Source of the DNA: Photorhabdus bodei
GTDB lineage: Bacteria; Pseudomonadota; Gammaproteobacteria; Enterobacterales; Enterobacteriaceae
DNA: 34,489 bases
Assembly: GCF_003287735.1 (NCBI RefSeq)
Contig: NZ_NSCM01000048.1
Span: 1-34,489, forward strand
Direction: 5' to 3'
The notes beneath the pieces were generated by a model. It was not told the DNA's origin, ran no database searches, and saw only the letters and a program-made list of their open reading frames with translations. Below, piece by piece: positions 24,801 to 33,622 of the stretch. Position 1 is the stretch's first letter. The number at the start of each line of letters is the position of its first letter. Both the position numbers and the translations under genes were made by a program.

Positions 24801-26025
24801 ATACCACCGCCTCTTCACGCTCAACCATCTTTTTGGCTGCTTTAATCGTGGTCGCCAAACCACGCAGTTCCAGCTTGCCATAGATGAATGGCTTAAACAG
24901 CTCCAGGGCCATCTTCTTAGGCAGACCACACTGATGCAGACGCAGGTAAGGACCTACAGTAATTACGGAACGACCGGAATAGTCAACTCGTTTACCCAAC
25001 AGGTTCTGACGGAAACGACCTTGTTTACCCTTGATCATATCAGCCAAGGATTTCAGCGGACGCTTGTTAGAACCAGTAATGGCACGACCACGACGACCGT
25101 TATCCAGCAAAGCATCGACCGCTTCCTGCAACATACGTTTTTCGTTGCGAACAATGATATCTGGCGCAGCCAGATCCAACAGGCGCTTCAAACGGTTGTT
25201 ACGGTTAATAACACGACGATAGAGATCGTTCAGATCCGAAGTGGCAAAACGGCCGCCATCCAATGGAACCAATGGACGTAAATCCGGTGGCAGAACTGGC
25301 AGAACCGTCAGAACCATCCATTCTGGTTTGTTACCAGACTGAATAAAGGCTTCCAACAGTTTAATACGTTTGGTCAGCTTTTTACGTTTAGTTTCAGAGT
25401 TAGTTTCGTTTAACTCTTCACGCAACGTTTCACACTCATTTTCCAGATCGAGATTTTTCAGCAAAGACTGGATAGCTTCCGCTCCCATCTTCGCATCGAA
25501 TTCATCACCAAACTCTTCCAGTGCATCCAAGTATTGCTCTTCTGTCAGGATCTGACTGCGTTCCAAGCTGGTCATACCGCCTTCTACAACCACATAGGAT
25601 TCGAAGTACAGTACACGCTCAATATCACGCAGTGGCATATCCAGCAACAAACCGATGCGAGATGGCAATGATTTCAGGAACCAAATGTGTGCCGTTGGAG
25701 AAGCCAGTTCAATGTGACCCATACGTTCACGACGAACTTTAGTTTGGGTAACTTCCACACCACACTTCTCACAAATTACACCACGGTGTTTCAGGCGCTT
25801 GTATTTACCACACAAGCACTCATAGTCTTTTACCGGTCCGAAAATACGGGCACAGAAAAGGCCGTCACGCTCTGGTTTGAACGTACGGTAGTTAATTGTT
25901 TCCGGCTTTTTCACTTCACCAAATGACCACGAACGGATCATATCTGGCGAGGCCAGAGCAATTTTGATCGCATCAAACTCTTCGGTCTTAGTTTGCGCTT
26001 TCAGAAACTTCAATAAGTCTTTCAC
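21805..26025 (-). CDS. rpoC: DNA-directed RNA polymerase beta' subunit
   Basis: 1406 residues, collinear with E. coli RpoC (1407). It forms the catalytic cleft with RpoB. The N-terminal zinc site is C70, C72, C85, C88 (ECLCGKYKRLKHRGVICEKC). The active-site NADFDGDQM with three Mg-binding aspartates lies near 458-466. The second zinc site is visible as CGT, then CETDFGVCANC near 888-898. The trigger-loop region MTRTFHIGG is conserved, here read as LTMRTFHIGG. An ATG at 26100 would add 25 unrelated residues. The start is the GTG at 26025, preceded by AGGAG, giving VKDLLKFLKAQ as in E. coli. It is co-transcribed with rpoB across a 130-bp gap. Confidence 0.98.
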   Translation of the reverse strand: MKDLLKFLKAQTKTEEFDAIKIALASPDMIRSWSFGEVKKPETINYRTFKPERDGLFCARIFGPVKDYECLCGKYKRLKHRGVICEKCGVEVTQTKVRRERMGHIELASPTAHIWFLKSLPSRIGLLLDMPLRDIERVLYFESYVVVEGGMTSLERSQILTEEQYLDALEEFGDEFDAKMGAEAIQSLLKNLDLENECETLREELNETNSETKRKKLTKRIKLLEAFIQSGNKPEWMVLTVLPVLPPDLRPLVPLDGGRFATSDLNDLYRRVINRNNRLKRLLDLAAPDIIVRNEKRMLQEAVDALLDNGRRGRAITGSNKRPLKSLADMIKGKQGRFRQNLLGKRVDYSGRSVITVGPYLRLHQCGLPKKMALELFKPFIYGKLELRGLATTIKAAKKMVEREEAVVWDILDEVIREHPVLLNRAPTLHRLGIQAFEPVLIEGKAIQLHPLVCAAYNADFDGDQMAVHVPLTLEAQLEARALMMSTNNILSPASGEPIIVPSQDVVLGLYYMTRDCVNAKGEGMVLTGPKEAERVYRAGLASLHARVKVRITEEVKDGEGNITTNTGLVDTTIGRAILWMIVPRGLPYSLVNQPLGKKAISKMLNTCYRVMGLKPTVIFADQIMYTGFAYAARSGASVGIDDMVIPEKKAGIIAEAEAEVAEIQEQFQSGLVTAGERYNKVIDIWAAANERVAKAMMENLSTETVINRDGEEEQQVSFNSIFMMADSGARGSAAQIRQLAGMRGLMAKPDGSIIETPITANFREGLNVLQYFISTHGARKGLADTALKTANSGYLTRRLVDVAQDLVVTEDDCGTHDGILMTPVIEGGDVKEPLRERVLGRVTAEDVLKPGTADILVPRNTLLNEKWCDLLEESSVDSIKVRSVVSCETDFGVCANCYGRDLARGHIINKGEAVGVIAAQSIGEPGTQLTMRTFHIGGAASRAAAESSIQVRNKGSLKLFNAKSVTNSAGKLVITSRNTELCLIDEFGRTKESYKVPYGAVLGKGDGETVNGGETVANWDPHTMPVVSEVSGIIRFADMVDGQTITRQTDELTGLSSLVVLDSAERTGSGKDLRPALKIVDAKGNDVLIPGTDMPAQYFLPGKAIVQLDDGVSISAGDTLARIPQESGGTKDITGGLPRVADLFEARRPKEPAILAEVSGIVSFGKETKGKRRLVISPLDGGDAYEEMIPKWRQLNVFEGEVVERGDVISDGPESPHDILRLRGVHAVTRYITNEVQEVYRLQGVKINDKHIEVIVRQMLRKATIESTGSSEFLEGEQVEYARVKVANRKLEQEGKVPATYGRDLLGITKASLATESFISAASFQETTRVLTEAAVAGKRDELRGLKENVIVGRLIPAGTGYAYHQERIRRRQLNEPAEAPQVSVDEATANLAELLNAGFGGDKK

Positions 26026-26155
26026 GAAATGGCTCCTGTCGGAGTTAGACCTGTCAGGAGAGCAGCCCATGCCGCTCCCCCCTATGACCAGTGCAACCAC
26101 TGGCTGGTAAACTGCCCGTCATATCCATTCAGGACAGTACCAGCGGGAATACGAT
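26026..26155 (-). other. rpoB-rpoC intergenic spacer with hairpin
   Basis: 130 bp, longer than the roughly 80-bp spacer I recall for E. coli. CCAGTG (26088-26093), loop CAAC, CACTGG (26098-26103) forms a compact hairpin. The rpoC ribosome binding site AGGAG sits at its downstream end. There is no terminator T tract. Confidence 0.5.
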
Positions 26156-29100
26156 TTATTCGTCTTCCAGCTCGATGTTGATACCCAGAGAGCGGATCTC
26201 TTTTAACAATACGTTGAAGGATTCCGGCATACCTGGCTCCATCTGGTGGTTGCCATCCACGATGTTTTTATACATCTTGGTACGGCCGTTAACATCGTCG
26301 GACTTGACGGTGAGCATTTCCTGCAAGGTGTACGCGGCACCATATGCTTCCAATGCCCACACTTCCATCTCACCGAAACGTTGACCACCGAACTGTGCCT
26401 TACCACCCAGCGGTTGCTGAGTAACCAGGCTGTACGAACCGGTTGAACGAGCATGCATTTTGTCATCCACCAAGTGGTTCAGCTTCAGCATATACATGTA
26501 GCCAACAGTAACCTGACGCTCAAATTGCTCACCGGTACGGCCATCAAACAGGGTAATTTGACCAGAAGTTGGCAAGTCACCCAGTTTCAGCAGCTCTTTA
26601 ATTTCTTTCTCTTTCGCACCATCAAACACAGGTGTCGCAATTGGCATACCTTTTTTCAGGTTTTCTGCCAAACGCATAACTTCTTCATCAGAGAAAGTGC
26701 TCAGATCAACTTTCTGGCGGGTTTCATCACCCAGGTCATAAGCTTTCTGGATAAATTCACGCAGTTTGGCAACTTCCTGCTGCTGTTTCAGCATCGCATT
26801 GATCTTGTCGCCAATACCTTTCGCCGCCATACCCAGATGCGTTTCCAAGATCTGACCAATGTTCATACGTGATGGTACGCCCAATGGGTTCAGTACGATA
26901 TCTACCGGAGTGCCGTTTTCATCGTAAGGCATATCTTCGATTGGGTTGATCTTGGAGATAACACCCTTGTTACCGTGGCGACCTGCCATCTTATCACCAG
27001 GCTGAATCTGACGTTTAACCGCCAGATAAACTTTGACGATTTTCAGCACACCCGGTGCCAAATCATCACCTTGAGTGATCTTACGGCGTTTAGCATCCAG
27101 TTTTTTCTCGAACTCAGCTTTGAGTTCGTCATACTGTTCAGCCAACTGCTCCAACTGATTCTGTTTCTCTTCATCAGCCAGACCCAGCTCTAACCAACGC
27201 GCACGAGGCAGTTTATCCAGTTTCTCAGCTTCTATACCGCCAGAAATCAAAACAGAACGGATACGTGCAAACAGGCCAGCTTCAAAGATTTGCAACTCTT
27301 CTGTCAGGTCTTTCTTCGCCTGACGCAGTTGCATCTCTTCGATTTCCAAAGCACGCTTATCTTTTTCTACGCCATCACGGGTAAATACCTGTACGTCGAT
27401 AACCGTACCGGATACGCCATTTGGTACGCGCAGAGAAGAGTCTTTAACATCAGACGCTTTCTCACCGAAAATAGCACGCAGCAATTTTTCTTCTGGCGTT
27501 AGCTGAGTTTCACCTTTAGGTGTCACTTTACCAACCAGAATGTCACCGCCGGTCACTTCTGCGCCAATATAAACAATACCGGACTCATCCAGTTTGGAGA
27601 GCGCGGCCTCACCCACGTTAGGGATGTCAGCCGTGATCTCTTCAGGCCCTAATTTGGTATCACGAGATACGCAAGCCAGTTCCTGGATATGAATGGTTGT
27701 AAAGCGATCTTCCTGGACGACACGCTCAGAAACTAAGATGGAGTCCTCGAAGTTATAACCATTCCACGGCATGAACGCTACGCGCATGTTCTGACCGAGC
27801 GCGAGTTCACCCAAGTCAGTAGATGGCCCATCAGCCAGTACATCGCCGCGTTCCACGGGTTCGCCCAGAGAGACACATGGCATTTGGTTAATACAGGTGT
27901 TCTGGTTAGAACGGGTATATTTCGTCAGGTTATAAATATCAATACCTGCTTCACCCGGATACATTTCATCTTCGTTTACTTTGATAACGATACGAGATGC
28001 ATCGACGTACTGAACCACACCACCGCGCTTAGCAACAGAAGTTACACCTGAGTCAACCGCTACTGCACGTTCCATACCCGTACCAACCAACGGCTTATCA
28101 GCACGCAGAGTAGGTACAGCCTGACGTTGCATGTTCGCACCCATCAATGCACGGTTTGCGTCATCGTGTTCCAAGAATGGGATCAAGGAAGCACCAACGG
28201 AAACCACCTGCTGAGTGGAAACGTCCATATATTCAACCTGCTCACGGTTAAATAAGCTGGATTCACCATAATTACGGCAAGTTATCAGATCTTCAACGAA
28301 GTGACCTTCATCATCTAATACGGTGTTCGCCTGTGCGATAACGAAGTTACCTTCTTCAATCGCAGACAGATAGTGAATTTCATCAGTAACAACACCATCA
28401 CGAACCAGACGATACGGGGTTTCAAGGAAACCATACTCGTTAGTCTGCGCATAAACAGACAATGAGTTAATCAGACCGATGTTCGGACCTTCCGGGGTTT
28501 CGATTGGACATACACGGCCATAGTGGGTTGGGTGTACGTCACGCACTTCGAAGCCAGCACGCTCACGGGTCAAACCACCTGGACCCAACGCAGAGATACG
28601 GCGTTTGTGAGTGATTTCAGAAAGTGGGTTGTTTTGGTCCATAAACTGAGACAGTTGGCTGGAACCAAAGAATTCTTTCACTGCGGCTGAAATCGGCTTA
28701 GCGTTGATCATGTCCTGAGGCATCAGTGTATCCAGATCACCCAAGGACAGACGCTCTTTAACCGCACGCTCAACACGTACCAGACCAACACGGAACTGGT
28801 TTTCTGCCATCTCGCCAACAGAACGGATACGACGGTTGCCTAAGTGGTCGATATCGTCGACTTCACCTTTACCATTGCGGATATCAATCAGTTTCTTCAT
28901 GACATCGATGATGTCATCTTTACTCAGAATACCGGAACCTTCAACTTCTTCCCGGCTCAATGAGCGGTTGAATTTCATACGACCAACCGCAGAAAGATCA
29001 TAACGATCTTCTGAGAAGAACAGATTTTCAAACAGATTTTCCGCCGCTTCACGGGTTGGTGGTTCACCAGGACGCATCATGCGATAAATCTCAACCAAAG

Positions 29101-30184
29101 CACTCAAACGGTCATTGGTTGGATCAACACGAAGTGTCTCGGAAATATATGCGCCGTGATCTAAATCGTTGGTGAACAATGTTTCGATAGATTTGTGACC
29201 AGACTGGCTCAAACGTGCCAATAGATCTAAAGAGAGCTCCATGTTAGCAGCACAGATAATTTCACCTGTATTGACATCAATGTAGTCTCTTGCAACAACT
29301 TTACCCGCAATGTATTCAACAGGAACCTCAATACGGTTCACTTCGTCTTTTTCTAACTGGCGGATATGACGTGCGGTAATACGACGGCCTTTTTCAACAT
29401 AAACCTTGCCGTTTGCTTCAATATCAAAAGAAGCAGTTTCACCACGCAAACGTTCTGGTACCAGAGTCATTTGCAGTCTGTTGTCACGAATTTCGAAAAT
29501 CGTTTTACTGAAGAACAGGTTCAAAATCTCTTCAGTGCTGTAATTCATTGCACGCATAATAATCGTTGCCGGCAATTTACGACGGCGGTCAATGCGCACA
29601 AACAGATTATCTTTTGGATCGAATTCGAAATCTAACCAAGAACCACGGTAAGGAATAATACGTGCGTTATACAGTACTTTACCGGATGAGTGAGTTTTAC
29701 CCTTATCGCTGTCAAAGAATACACCAGGACTACGATGCAACTGGGAGACAATAACTCGCTCAGTACCATTGATAACAAAAGTACCGTTGTCAGTCATGAG
29801 CGGAATTTCACCCATGTAGACTTCTTGCTCTTTGATATCTTTGACCGTGCCTTCCGGTGCTTCACGTTCATAGATAACCAGACGCAACTTAACGCGCAGA
29901 GGTGCAGAATAAGTTACACCTCGAATCTGGCACTCTTTAACATCAAACACTGGCTCACCAAGACGGTAGCTAACGTATTGCAGCTCCGAACTGCCGCTGT
30001 AGCTCTGAATTGGGAATACAGAACGGAATGCCGCTTCTAAACCATTCTGGCCTTCTGGATCTTGCTCGATAAACTTCTGGAACGAGTCAAGTTGGATAGA
30101 AAGGAGATAAGGTACGTCCAACACTTGCGGACGCTTACCAAAATCCTTACGAATACGTTTTTTCTCGGTATAGGAGTAAACCAT
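26156..30184 (-). CDS. rpoB: DNA-directed RNA polymerase beta subunit
   Basis: 1342 residues, the same length as E. coli RpoB and collinear throughout. It catalyses RNA synthesis with RpoC and is the target of rifampicin. The rifampicin-binding cluster reads SQLSQFMDQNNPLSEITHKRRISALGP, split here as SQLSQFMDQNNPLSEI and THKRRISALGP. The residues equivalent to Asp516, His526 and Ser531 are wild type, so no rifampicin resistance is predicted at these sites. The C-terminus (SLGINIELEDE) is intact. GAGGAACCCT precedes the ATG. It lies downstream of rplL beyond an attenuator. Confidence 0.98.
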   Translation of the reverse strand: MVYSYTEKKRIRKDFGKRPQVLDVPYLLSIQLDSFQKFIEQDPEGQNGLEAAFRSVFPIQSYSGSSELQYVSYRLGEPVFDVKECQIRGVTYSAPLRVKLRLVIYEREAPEGTVKDIKEQEVYMGEIPLMTDNGTFVINGTERVIVSQLHRSPGVFFDSDKGKTHSSGKVLYNARIIPYRGSWLDFEFDPKDNLFVRIDRRRKLPATIIMRAMNYSTEEILNLFFSKTIFEIRDNRLQMTLVPERLRGETASFDIEANGKVYVEKGRRITARHIRQLEKDEVNRIEVPVEYIAGKVVARDYIDVNTGEIICAANMELSLDLLARLSQSGHKSIETLFTNDLDHGAYISETLRVDPTNDRLSALVEIYRMMRPGEPPTREAAENLFENLFFSEDRYDLSAVGRMKFNRSLSREEVEGSGILSKDDIIDVMKKLIDIRNGKGEVDDIDHLGNRRIRSVGEMAENQFRVGLVRVERAVKERLSLGDLDTLMPQDMINAKPISAAVKEFFGSSQLSQFMDQNNPLSEITHKRRISALGPGGLTRERAGFEVRDVHPTHYGRVCPIETPEGPNIGLINSLSVYAQTNEYGFLETPYRLVRDGVVTDEIHYLSAIEEGNFVIAQANTVLDDEGHFVEDLITCRNYGESSLFNREQVEYMDVSTQQVVSVGASLIPFLEHDDANRALMGANMQRQAVPTLRADKPLVGTGMERAVAVDSGVTSVAKRGGVVQYVDASRIVIKVNEDEMYPGEAGIDIYNLTKYTRSNQNTCINQMPCVSLGEPVERGDVLADGPSTDLGELALGQNMRVAFMPWNGYNFEDSILVSERVVQEDRFTTIHIQELACVSRDTKLGPEEITADIPNVGEAALSKLDESGIVYIGAEVTGGDILVGKVTPKGETQLTPEEKLLRAIFGEKASDVKDSSLRVPNGVSGTVIDVQVFTRDGVEKDKRALEIEEMQLRQAKKDLTEELQIFEAGLFARIRSVLISGGIEAEKLDKLPRARWLELGLADEEKQNQLEQLAEQYDELKAEFEKKLDAKRRKITQGDDLAPGVLKIVKVYLAVKRQIQPGDKMAGRHGNKGVISKINPIEDMPYDENGTPVDIVLNPLGVPSRMNIGQILETHLGMAAKGIGDKINAMLKQQQEVAKLREFIQKAYDLGDETRQKVDLSTFSDEEVMRLAENLKKGMPIATPVFDGAKEKEIKELLKLGDLPTSGQITLFDGRTGEQFERQVTVGYMYMLKLNHLVDDKMHARSTGSYSLVTQQPLGGKAQFGGQRFGEMEVWALEAYGAAYTLQEMLTVKSDDVNGRTKMYKNIVDGNHQMEPGMPESFNVLLKEIRSLGINIELEDE

Positions 30185-30523
30185 AGGGTTCCTCAGCTCG
30201 CTGATCAGTGACCCACTCTGCCCGCCCTAAAGGACAGCTCTTTACAACACTGTTTTTTCGAACAGAAAATTGAATTATTTTCCGTAATACTCATTACTAT
30301 TACTCTTAAATCATTTCATTGCGTTACATTACTACCGAGCTACCCGAGTGGATCGTAGCTGAGAACGCAGTATATTAAGTCGTCAATAGGAAAAAGTATT
30401 TGGGGGTTAATTAACAGCCAAACAGTGGAAATGCTGCTAATGCCCTACAGCGCAAAAAGGCTGGTGATTTTTTAATCACCAGCCATCAGCCTTTAAAGTC
30501 AGGCTGCTAACTCAAAACTAAAC
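30185..30523 (-). promoter_or_regulatory. rplL-rpoB intergenic region with processing-type stem
   Basis: 339 bases. Besides the attenuator at 30454-30484, a second structure is visible. GCGTT (30321-30325) pairs with AACGC (30364-30368), and inside it AGCTAC (30338-30343) pairs with GTAGCT (30355-30360). In E. coli this gap carries an RNase III processing site that separates ribosomal-protein from polymerase mRNA, and this stem is the likely equivalent. Confidence 0.5.
30454..30484 (-). terminator. rplL-rpoB transcription attenuator
   Basis: On the minus strand GGCTGGTGATT, four-base loop, AATCACCAGCC, then TTTTT (complement of 30454-30458). An 11-bp perfect intrinsic terminator 39 bases after rplL. 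It should let only part of the polymerases through to rpoBC, as in E. coli. Confidence 0.85.
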
Positions 30524-30895
30524 TTACTTGATCTCAACAGAAGCACCAGCTTCTTCCAGAGATTTTTTCAGCGCTTCAGCATCATCTTTGCTGATGCCTT
30601 CTTTCAATGTAGCGTTTGGAGCGCTTTCAACCAGATCTTTAGCTTCTTTCAGACCCAGGCCAGTTGCGCCACGTACTGCTTTGATAACAGCAACTTTGTT
30701 ACCGCCAATAGCAGACAGAACAACGTCAAACTCAGTTTGTTCTTCAACAGCTTCAGCAGCACCGCTAGCAGCAACAGCTACCGCCGCCGCCGCAGAAACG
30801 CCGAATTTGTCTTCCATTGCAGTGATCAGTTCAACAACATCCATGACGGACATTGTTGCAACTGCGTCCAGAATTTGTTCTTTATTGATAGACAT
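30524..30895 (-). CDS. rplL: 50S ribosomal protein L7/L12
   Basis: 123 residues. The N-terminal dimerisation domain (SINKEQILDAVATMSVMDVVELI) is followed by an Ala/Val-rich hinge (about 36-52) and the globular C-terminal domain (EFDVVLSAIGGNKVAVIKAVR to ASVEIK). It forms the stalk with L10 that recruits translational GTPases. It lies 63 bp after rplJ in the same operon. Confidence 0.98.
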   Translation of the reverse strand: MSINKEQILDAVATMSVMDVVELITAMEDKFGVSAAAAVAVAASGAAEAVEEQTEFDVVLSAIGGNKVAVIKAVRGATGLGLKEAKDLVESAPNATLKEGISKDDAEALKKSLEEAGASVEIK

Positions 30896-30958
30896 AACAA
30901 GTGTTCCTAAAATTCAGAAATAATTTATACGTTAAAAAGCAACGAAGGAAATCGGCAA

Positions 30959-31465
30959 TTAAGCTACTTCTTTCTGCTCGCGTGACTCGCGTAACGCAGC
31001 CAGAGTACGAACCAGTTTGCCTGCAACGGCTTCTTTCATGGTTGACATCAGGCGTGCGATTGCTTCTTCGTAAGTCGGGAGTGTTGCCAAACGGTCAATA
31101 TTGGCCGCAGGAATAAACTCACCTTCAAAGGCTGCTGCTTTAATCTCGAATGCTGGATTCGCTTTCGCGAACTCTTTGAACAGACGAGCAGCTGCGCCCG
31201 GGTGTTCGTTAGAGAAAGCAATCAAGGTTGGACCAACAAACGCTTCTTTCAGGCACTCATAGGCAGTACCTTCAACAGCACGGCAGATCAACGTGTTACG
31301 AACAACACGAATGTAAACGCCAGCTTCGCGACCTGCTTTACGCAGTTCAGTCATTTTATCTACAGTAACGCCACGGGAATCCGCAACAACCGCAGACAGC
31401 GCACCTTTGGCAACTTCGCTGACTTCAGCAACAATCGCTTGTTTGTCTTGAAGATTTAGTGCCAT
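30959..31465 (-). CDS. rplJ: 50S ribosomal protein L10
   Basis: 168 residues, starting MALNLQDKQAIVAEVSEVAKGALSAVV (shown here as MALNLQDKQAIVAEV) and ending REQKEVA. It anchors L7/L12 dimers at the stalk base. The L10-(L7/L12) complex represses its own translation by binding the leader upstream (31582-31674). Confidence 0.98.
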   Translation of the reverse strand: MALNLQDKQAIVAEVSEVAKGALSAVVADSRGVTVDKMTELRKAGREAGVYIRVVRNTLICRAVEGTAYECLKEAFVGPTLIAFSNEHPGAAARLFKEFAKANPAFEIKAAAFEGEFIPAANIDRLATLPTYEEAIARLMSTMKEAVAGKLVRTLAALRESREQKEVA

Positions 31466-31581
31466 TAGCTTCTTGCTCCTGGATTAACCGGGAAGAACCC
31501 GGAACTCACATCGCTCATAACACCATAAAGGGGCCTGAGCTCTAAAACACGGTGAGCAGAATCCAGAAATGAATTTCATTT

Positions 31582-31674
31582 GGCTCTGTCACCGTCTACG
31601 CAGGAATATTAAGTAATTACTTACACCTGCGGTCTTGGACGGGGCTTGGATTAGGCCAAGCTCCAACCGAAAAT
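31582..31674 (-). ncRNA. L10 leader (autoregulatory mRNA element)
   Basis: On the minus strand this segment contains the stretches GGAGCTTGGCC, AAGACCGCAGGTG and CCTGCGTAGACGGTGACAG, which match the E. coli rplJ leader. CGCAGGTG/ACCTGCG-type pairing and the GGCTTGG/CCAAGCC stem form the L10-(L12)4 binding structure. It sits in the 315-bp rplA-rplJ gap (31466-31780), which should also contain the rplJ promoter; I see no other gene there. Confidence 0.85.
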
Positions 31675-31780
31675 TTTTTATTTAGCTAATAAAAAACTTA
31701 CTAGCCAAACATAAGGCGCCAAATTTTAGACAAATCTGACGCCAAGGTAAAGCGATAATCACAATCACATTCAGCTAAAA

Positions 31781-32482
31781 TTAAGCTGAAGCATTCAGAC
31801 CAGACTGGTCAATCGCAACACCTGCGCCCATGGTAGTGGACAGGCTAACTTTCTTAATATAAATACCCTTAGCAGAAGATGGTTTGGCTTTTTTCAGCGC
31901 AACCAGCAGAGCTTCCAGGTTTTCTTTCAATTTGTCAGTGTCGAAGTCAACTTTACCAATGGTGGTGTGGATAATGCCGTTTTTATCGTTACGGTAACGA
32001 ACCTGACCCGCTTTAGCATTCTGAACAGCTTCAGCAACGTTAGGAGTTACAGTACCCACTTTAGGGTTTGGCATCAAACCACGAGGACCCAGGATTTGAC
32101 CTAATTGGCCAACAACGCGCATTGCATCTGGAGAAGCGATAACAACGTCAAAGTCCATTTCGCCTTTTTTAACCAGTTCAGCCAGATCTTCCATACCTAC
32201 CAGTTCAGCGCCCGCTGCTTTAGCAGCTTCTGCATTTGCGCCTTGGGTAAATACAGCTACGCGAACGGAACGGCCAGTACCATGAGGCAGTACCGTTGCA
32301 CCACGCACGTTCTGGTCAGATTTACGAGCGTCGATGCCGAGATTAACAGCAACGTCAACGCTTTCTACGAATTTAGCGGTAGCCAGCTCTTTCAGCAGAA
32401 CAACAGCTTCGTTAATGTCATACTGCTTAGTTGAATCCACTTTTTCACGGATTGTGCGCATGCGCTTGGTCAGTTTAGCCAT
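31781..32482 (-). CDS. rplA: 50S ribosomal protein L1
   Basis: 233 residues, collinear with E. coli L1. Core signatures include GTGRSVRVAVF, GQILGPRGLMPNPKVGTV (the family pattern) and KGIYIKKVSLSTTMG. It binds 23S rRNA at the L1 stalk and represses the rplKA mRNA. It starts 3 bp after rplK stops, so translation is coupled. Confidence 0.98.
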   Translation of the reverse strand: MAKLTKRMRTIREKVDSTKQYDINEAVVLLKELATAKFVESVDVAVNLGIDARKSDQNVRGATVLPHGTGRSVRVAVFTQGANAEAAKAAGAELVGMEDLAELVKKGEMDFDVVIASPDAMRVVGQLGQILGPRGLMPNPKVGTVTPNVAEAVQNAKAGQVRYRNDKNGIIHTTIGKVDFDTDKLKENLEALLVALKKAKPSSAKGIYIKKVSLSTTMGAGVAIDQSGLNASA

Positions 32483-32485
32483 CGA

Positions 32486-32914
32486 TTAATCCTCCACTAC
32501 CAGGCCCATGGAACGAGCAGTACCTTCAATTGAACGCATCATTGCGTCAACACTAGCACCGGTCATATCCGCAGCTTTAGTTTCAGCAATTTCACGAATC
32601 TGCGCACTGGTCACTTTACCAACTTTGTCTTTGTTCGGTTTGCCAGAACCCGATTTAATGCCCGCAGCTTTCTTCAGCAGAACAGCCGCTGGTGGGGTTT
32701 TAGTAACGAAAGTGAAGGAACGATCAGAATAAACAGTGATCACAACAGGAATTGGCAGACCTTTTTCAATGCTATCAGTTTTAGCATTGAACGCCTTACA
32801 GAATTCCATGATGTTAACACCCTGCTGACCCAGAGCAGGACCTACTGGAGGGCTTGGGTTAGCCATACCAGCTGCAACCTGCAACTTGACATAGGCCTGT
32901 ACTTTCTTAGCCAT
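32486..32914 (-). CDS. rplK: 50S ribosomal protein L11
   Basis: 142 residues. The N-terminal domain carries the proline-rich MANPSPPVGPALGQQGVNI. The C-terminal rRNA-binding domain contains KSGSGKPNKDKVGKVT. L11 is needed for RelA activation and forms the GTPase centre. GAGGAAAA lies before the ATG. First gene of the rplKA unit. Confidence 0.98.
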   Translation of the reverse strand: MAKKVQAYVKLQVAAGMANPSPPVGPALGQQGVNIMEFCKAFNAKTDSIEKGLPIPVVITVYSDRSFTFVTKTPPAAVLLKKAAGIKSGSGKPNKDKVGKVTSAQIREIAETKAADMTGASVDAMMRSIEGTARSMGLVVED

Positions 32915-33075
32915 TGATAATTTTCCTCTATGTGGGTGGTATCGCCTTTGATTTAAAAGGCTCCCCTGTCATTTCAGTCCCGCCTTATCCAGGCCAGACT
33001 ACTAAAAAACAAAAGGCGCGGAATTGTATGTTAATTTCTCACCTATTGCAAGCCAGCAAAAGATACGCTCGAAAA
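32915..33075 (-). promoter_or_regulatory. rplK promoter and leader
   Basis: On the minus strand TTGCAA (33046-33051), a 17-base spacer, then TACAAT (33023-33028): a strong sigma-70 promoter followed by a GC-rich GGCGCGG discriminator, as in growth-regulated ribosomal promoters. The ~100-base leader up to the rplK ATG should hold the L1 binding site that autoregulates rplKA; that site is inferred from E. coli, not read in detail. Confidence 0.8.
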
Positions 33076-33621
33076 TTACGCCTTCTCTACCTGGCTGAAA
33101 TCCAGCTCAACCGGTGTCGCACGACCAAAGATAGAAACTGAAACTTTCAGGCGGCTCTTCTCGTAATCGACTTCTTCCACAACACCATTGAAGTCTGCGA
33201 ATGGACCATCGCTGACACGAACCATTTCGCCTGGTTCGAACAATGTTTTTGGCCGTGGTTTATCACCAACCTGCTGAAGGCGATTCATAATCGCATCAAC
33301 TTCTTTATCACTGATTGGTGCCGGACGGTCAGATGTACCACCGATAAAACCCATGACGCGTGGTACGCTGCGAACGAGATGCCATGTTGCATCGTTCATA
33401 ATCATTTGTACCAGCACATACCCAGGGAAGAATTTGCGTTCACTTTTGCGACGCTGGCCGCTACGAATCTCAACAACTTCCTCTGTTGGCACCATCACTT
33501 CGCCAAAAGAATCTTCCATATCATGTAGTTTGATATGTTCACGTAAAGATTGTGCAACACGACCTTCAAACCCGGAAAATGCCTGTATAACATACCAACG
33601 TTTTTTTGGGGAATCTGACAT
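33076..33621 (-). CDS. nusG: Transcription elongation/antitermination factor NusG
   Basis: 181 residues. The N-terminal NGN domain (KRWYVIQAFSGFEGRVAQSL, FFPGYVLVQM) binds RNA polymerase. The C-terminal KOW domain (FEPGEMVRVSDGPFADFNGVV, about 130-160) contacts Rho or S10. The sequence ends DFSQVEKA. It begins one base after the secE stop, so secE-nusG are coupled. Confidence 0.98.
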   Translation of the reverse strand: MSDSPKKRWYVIQAFSGFEGRVAQSLREHIKLHDMEDSFGEVMVPTEEVVEIRSGQRRKSERKFFPGYVLVQMIMNDATWHLVRSVPRVMGFIGGTSDRPAPISDKEVDAIMNRLQQVGDKPRPKTLFEPGEMVRVSDGPFADFNGVVEEVDYEKSRLKVSVSIFGRATPVELDFSQVEKA

Positions 33622-33622
33622 C

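Noticed and set aside
24244..25281. 345-residue plus-strand frame opposite rpoC
   Set aside because: It lies wholly antisense to a conserved core gene, its composition (Gln/Thr/Asn-rich) is that of a reverse-complement reading, and it has no family motif.
26156..30184. Rifampicin-resistance mutation in rpoB
   Set aside because: The residues of the main resistance cluster are wild type by comparison with E. coli.
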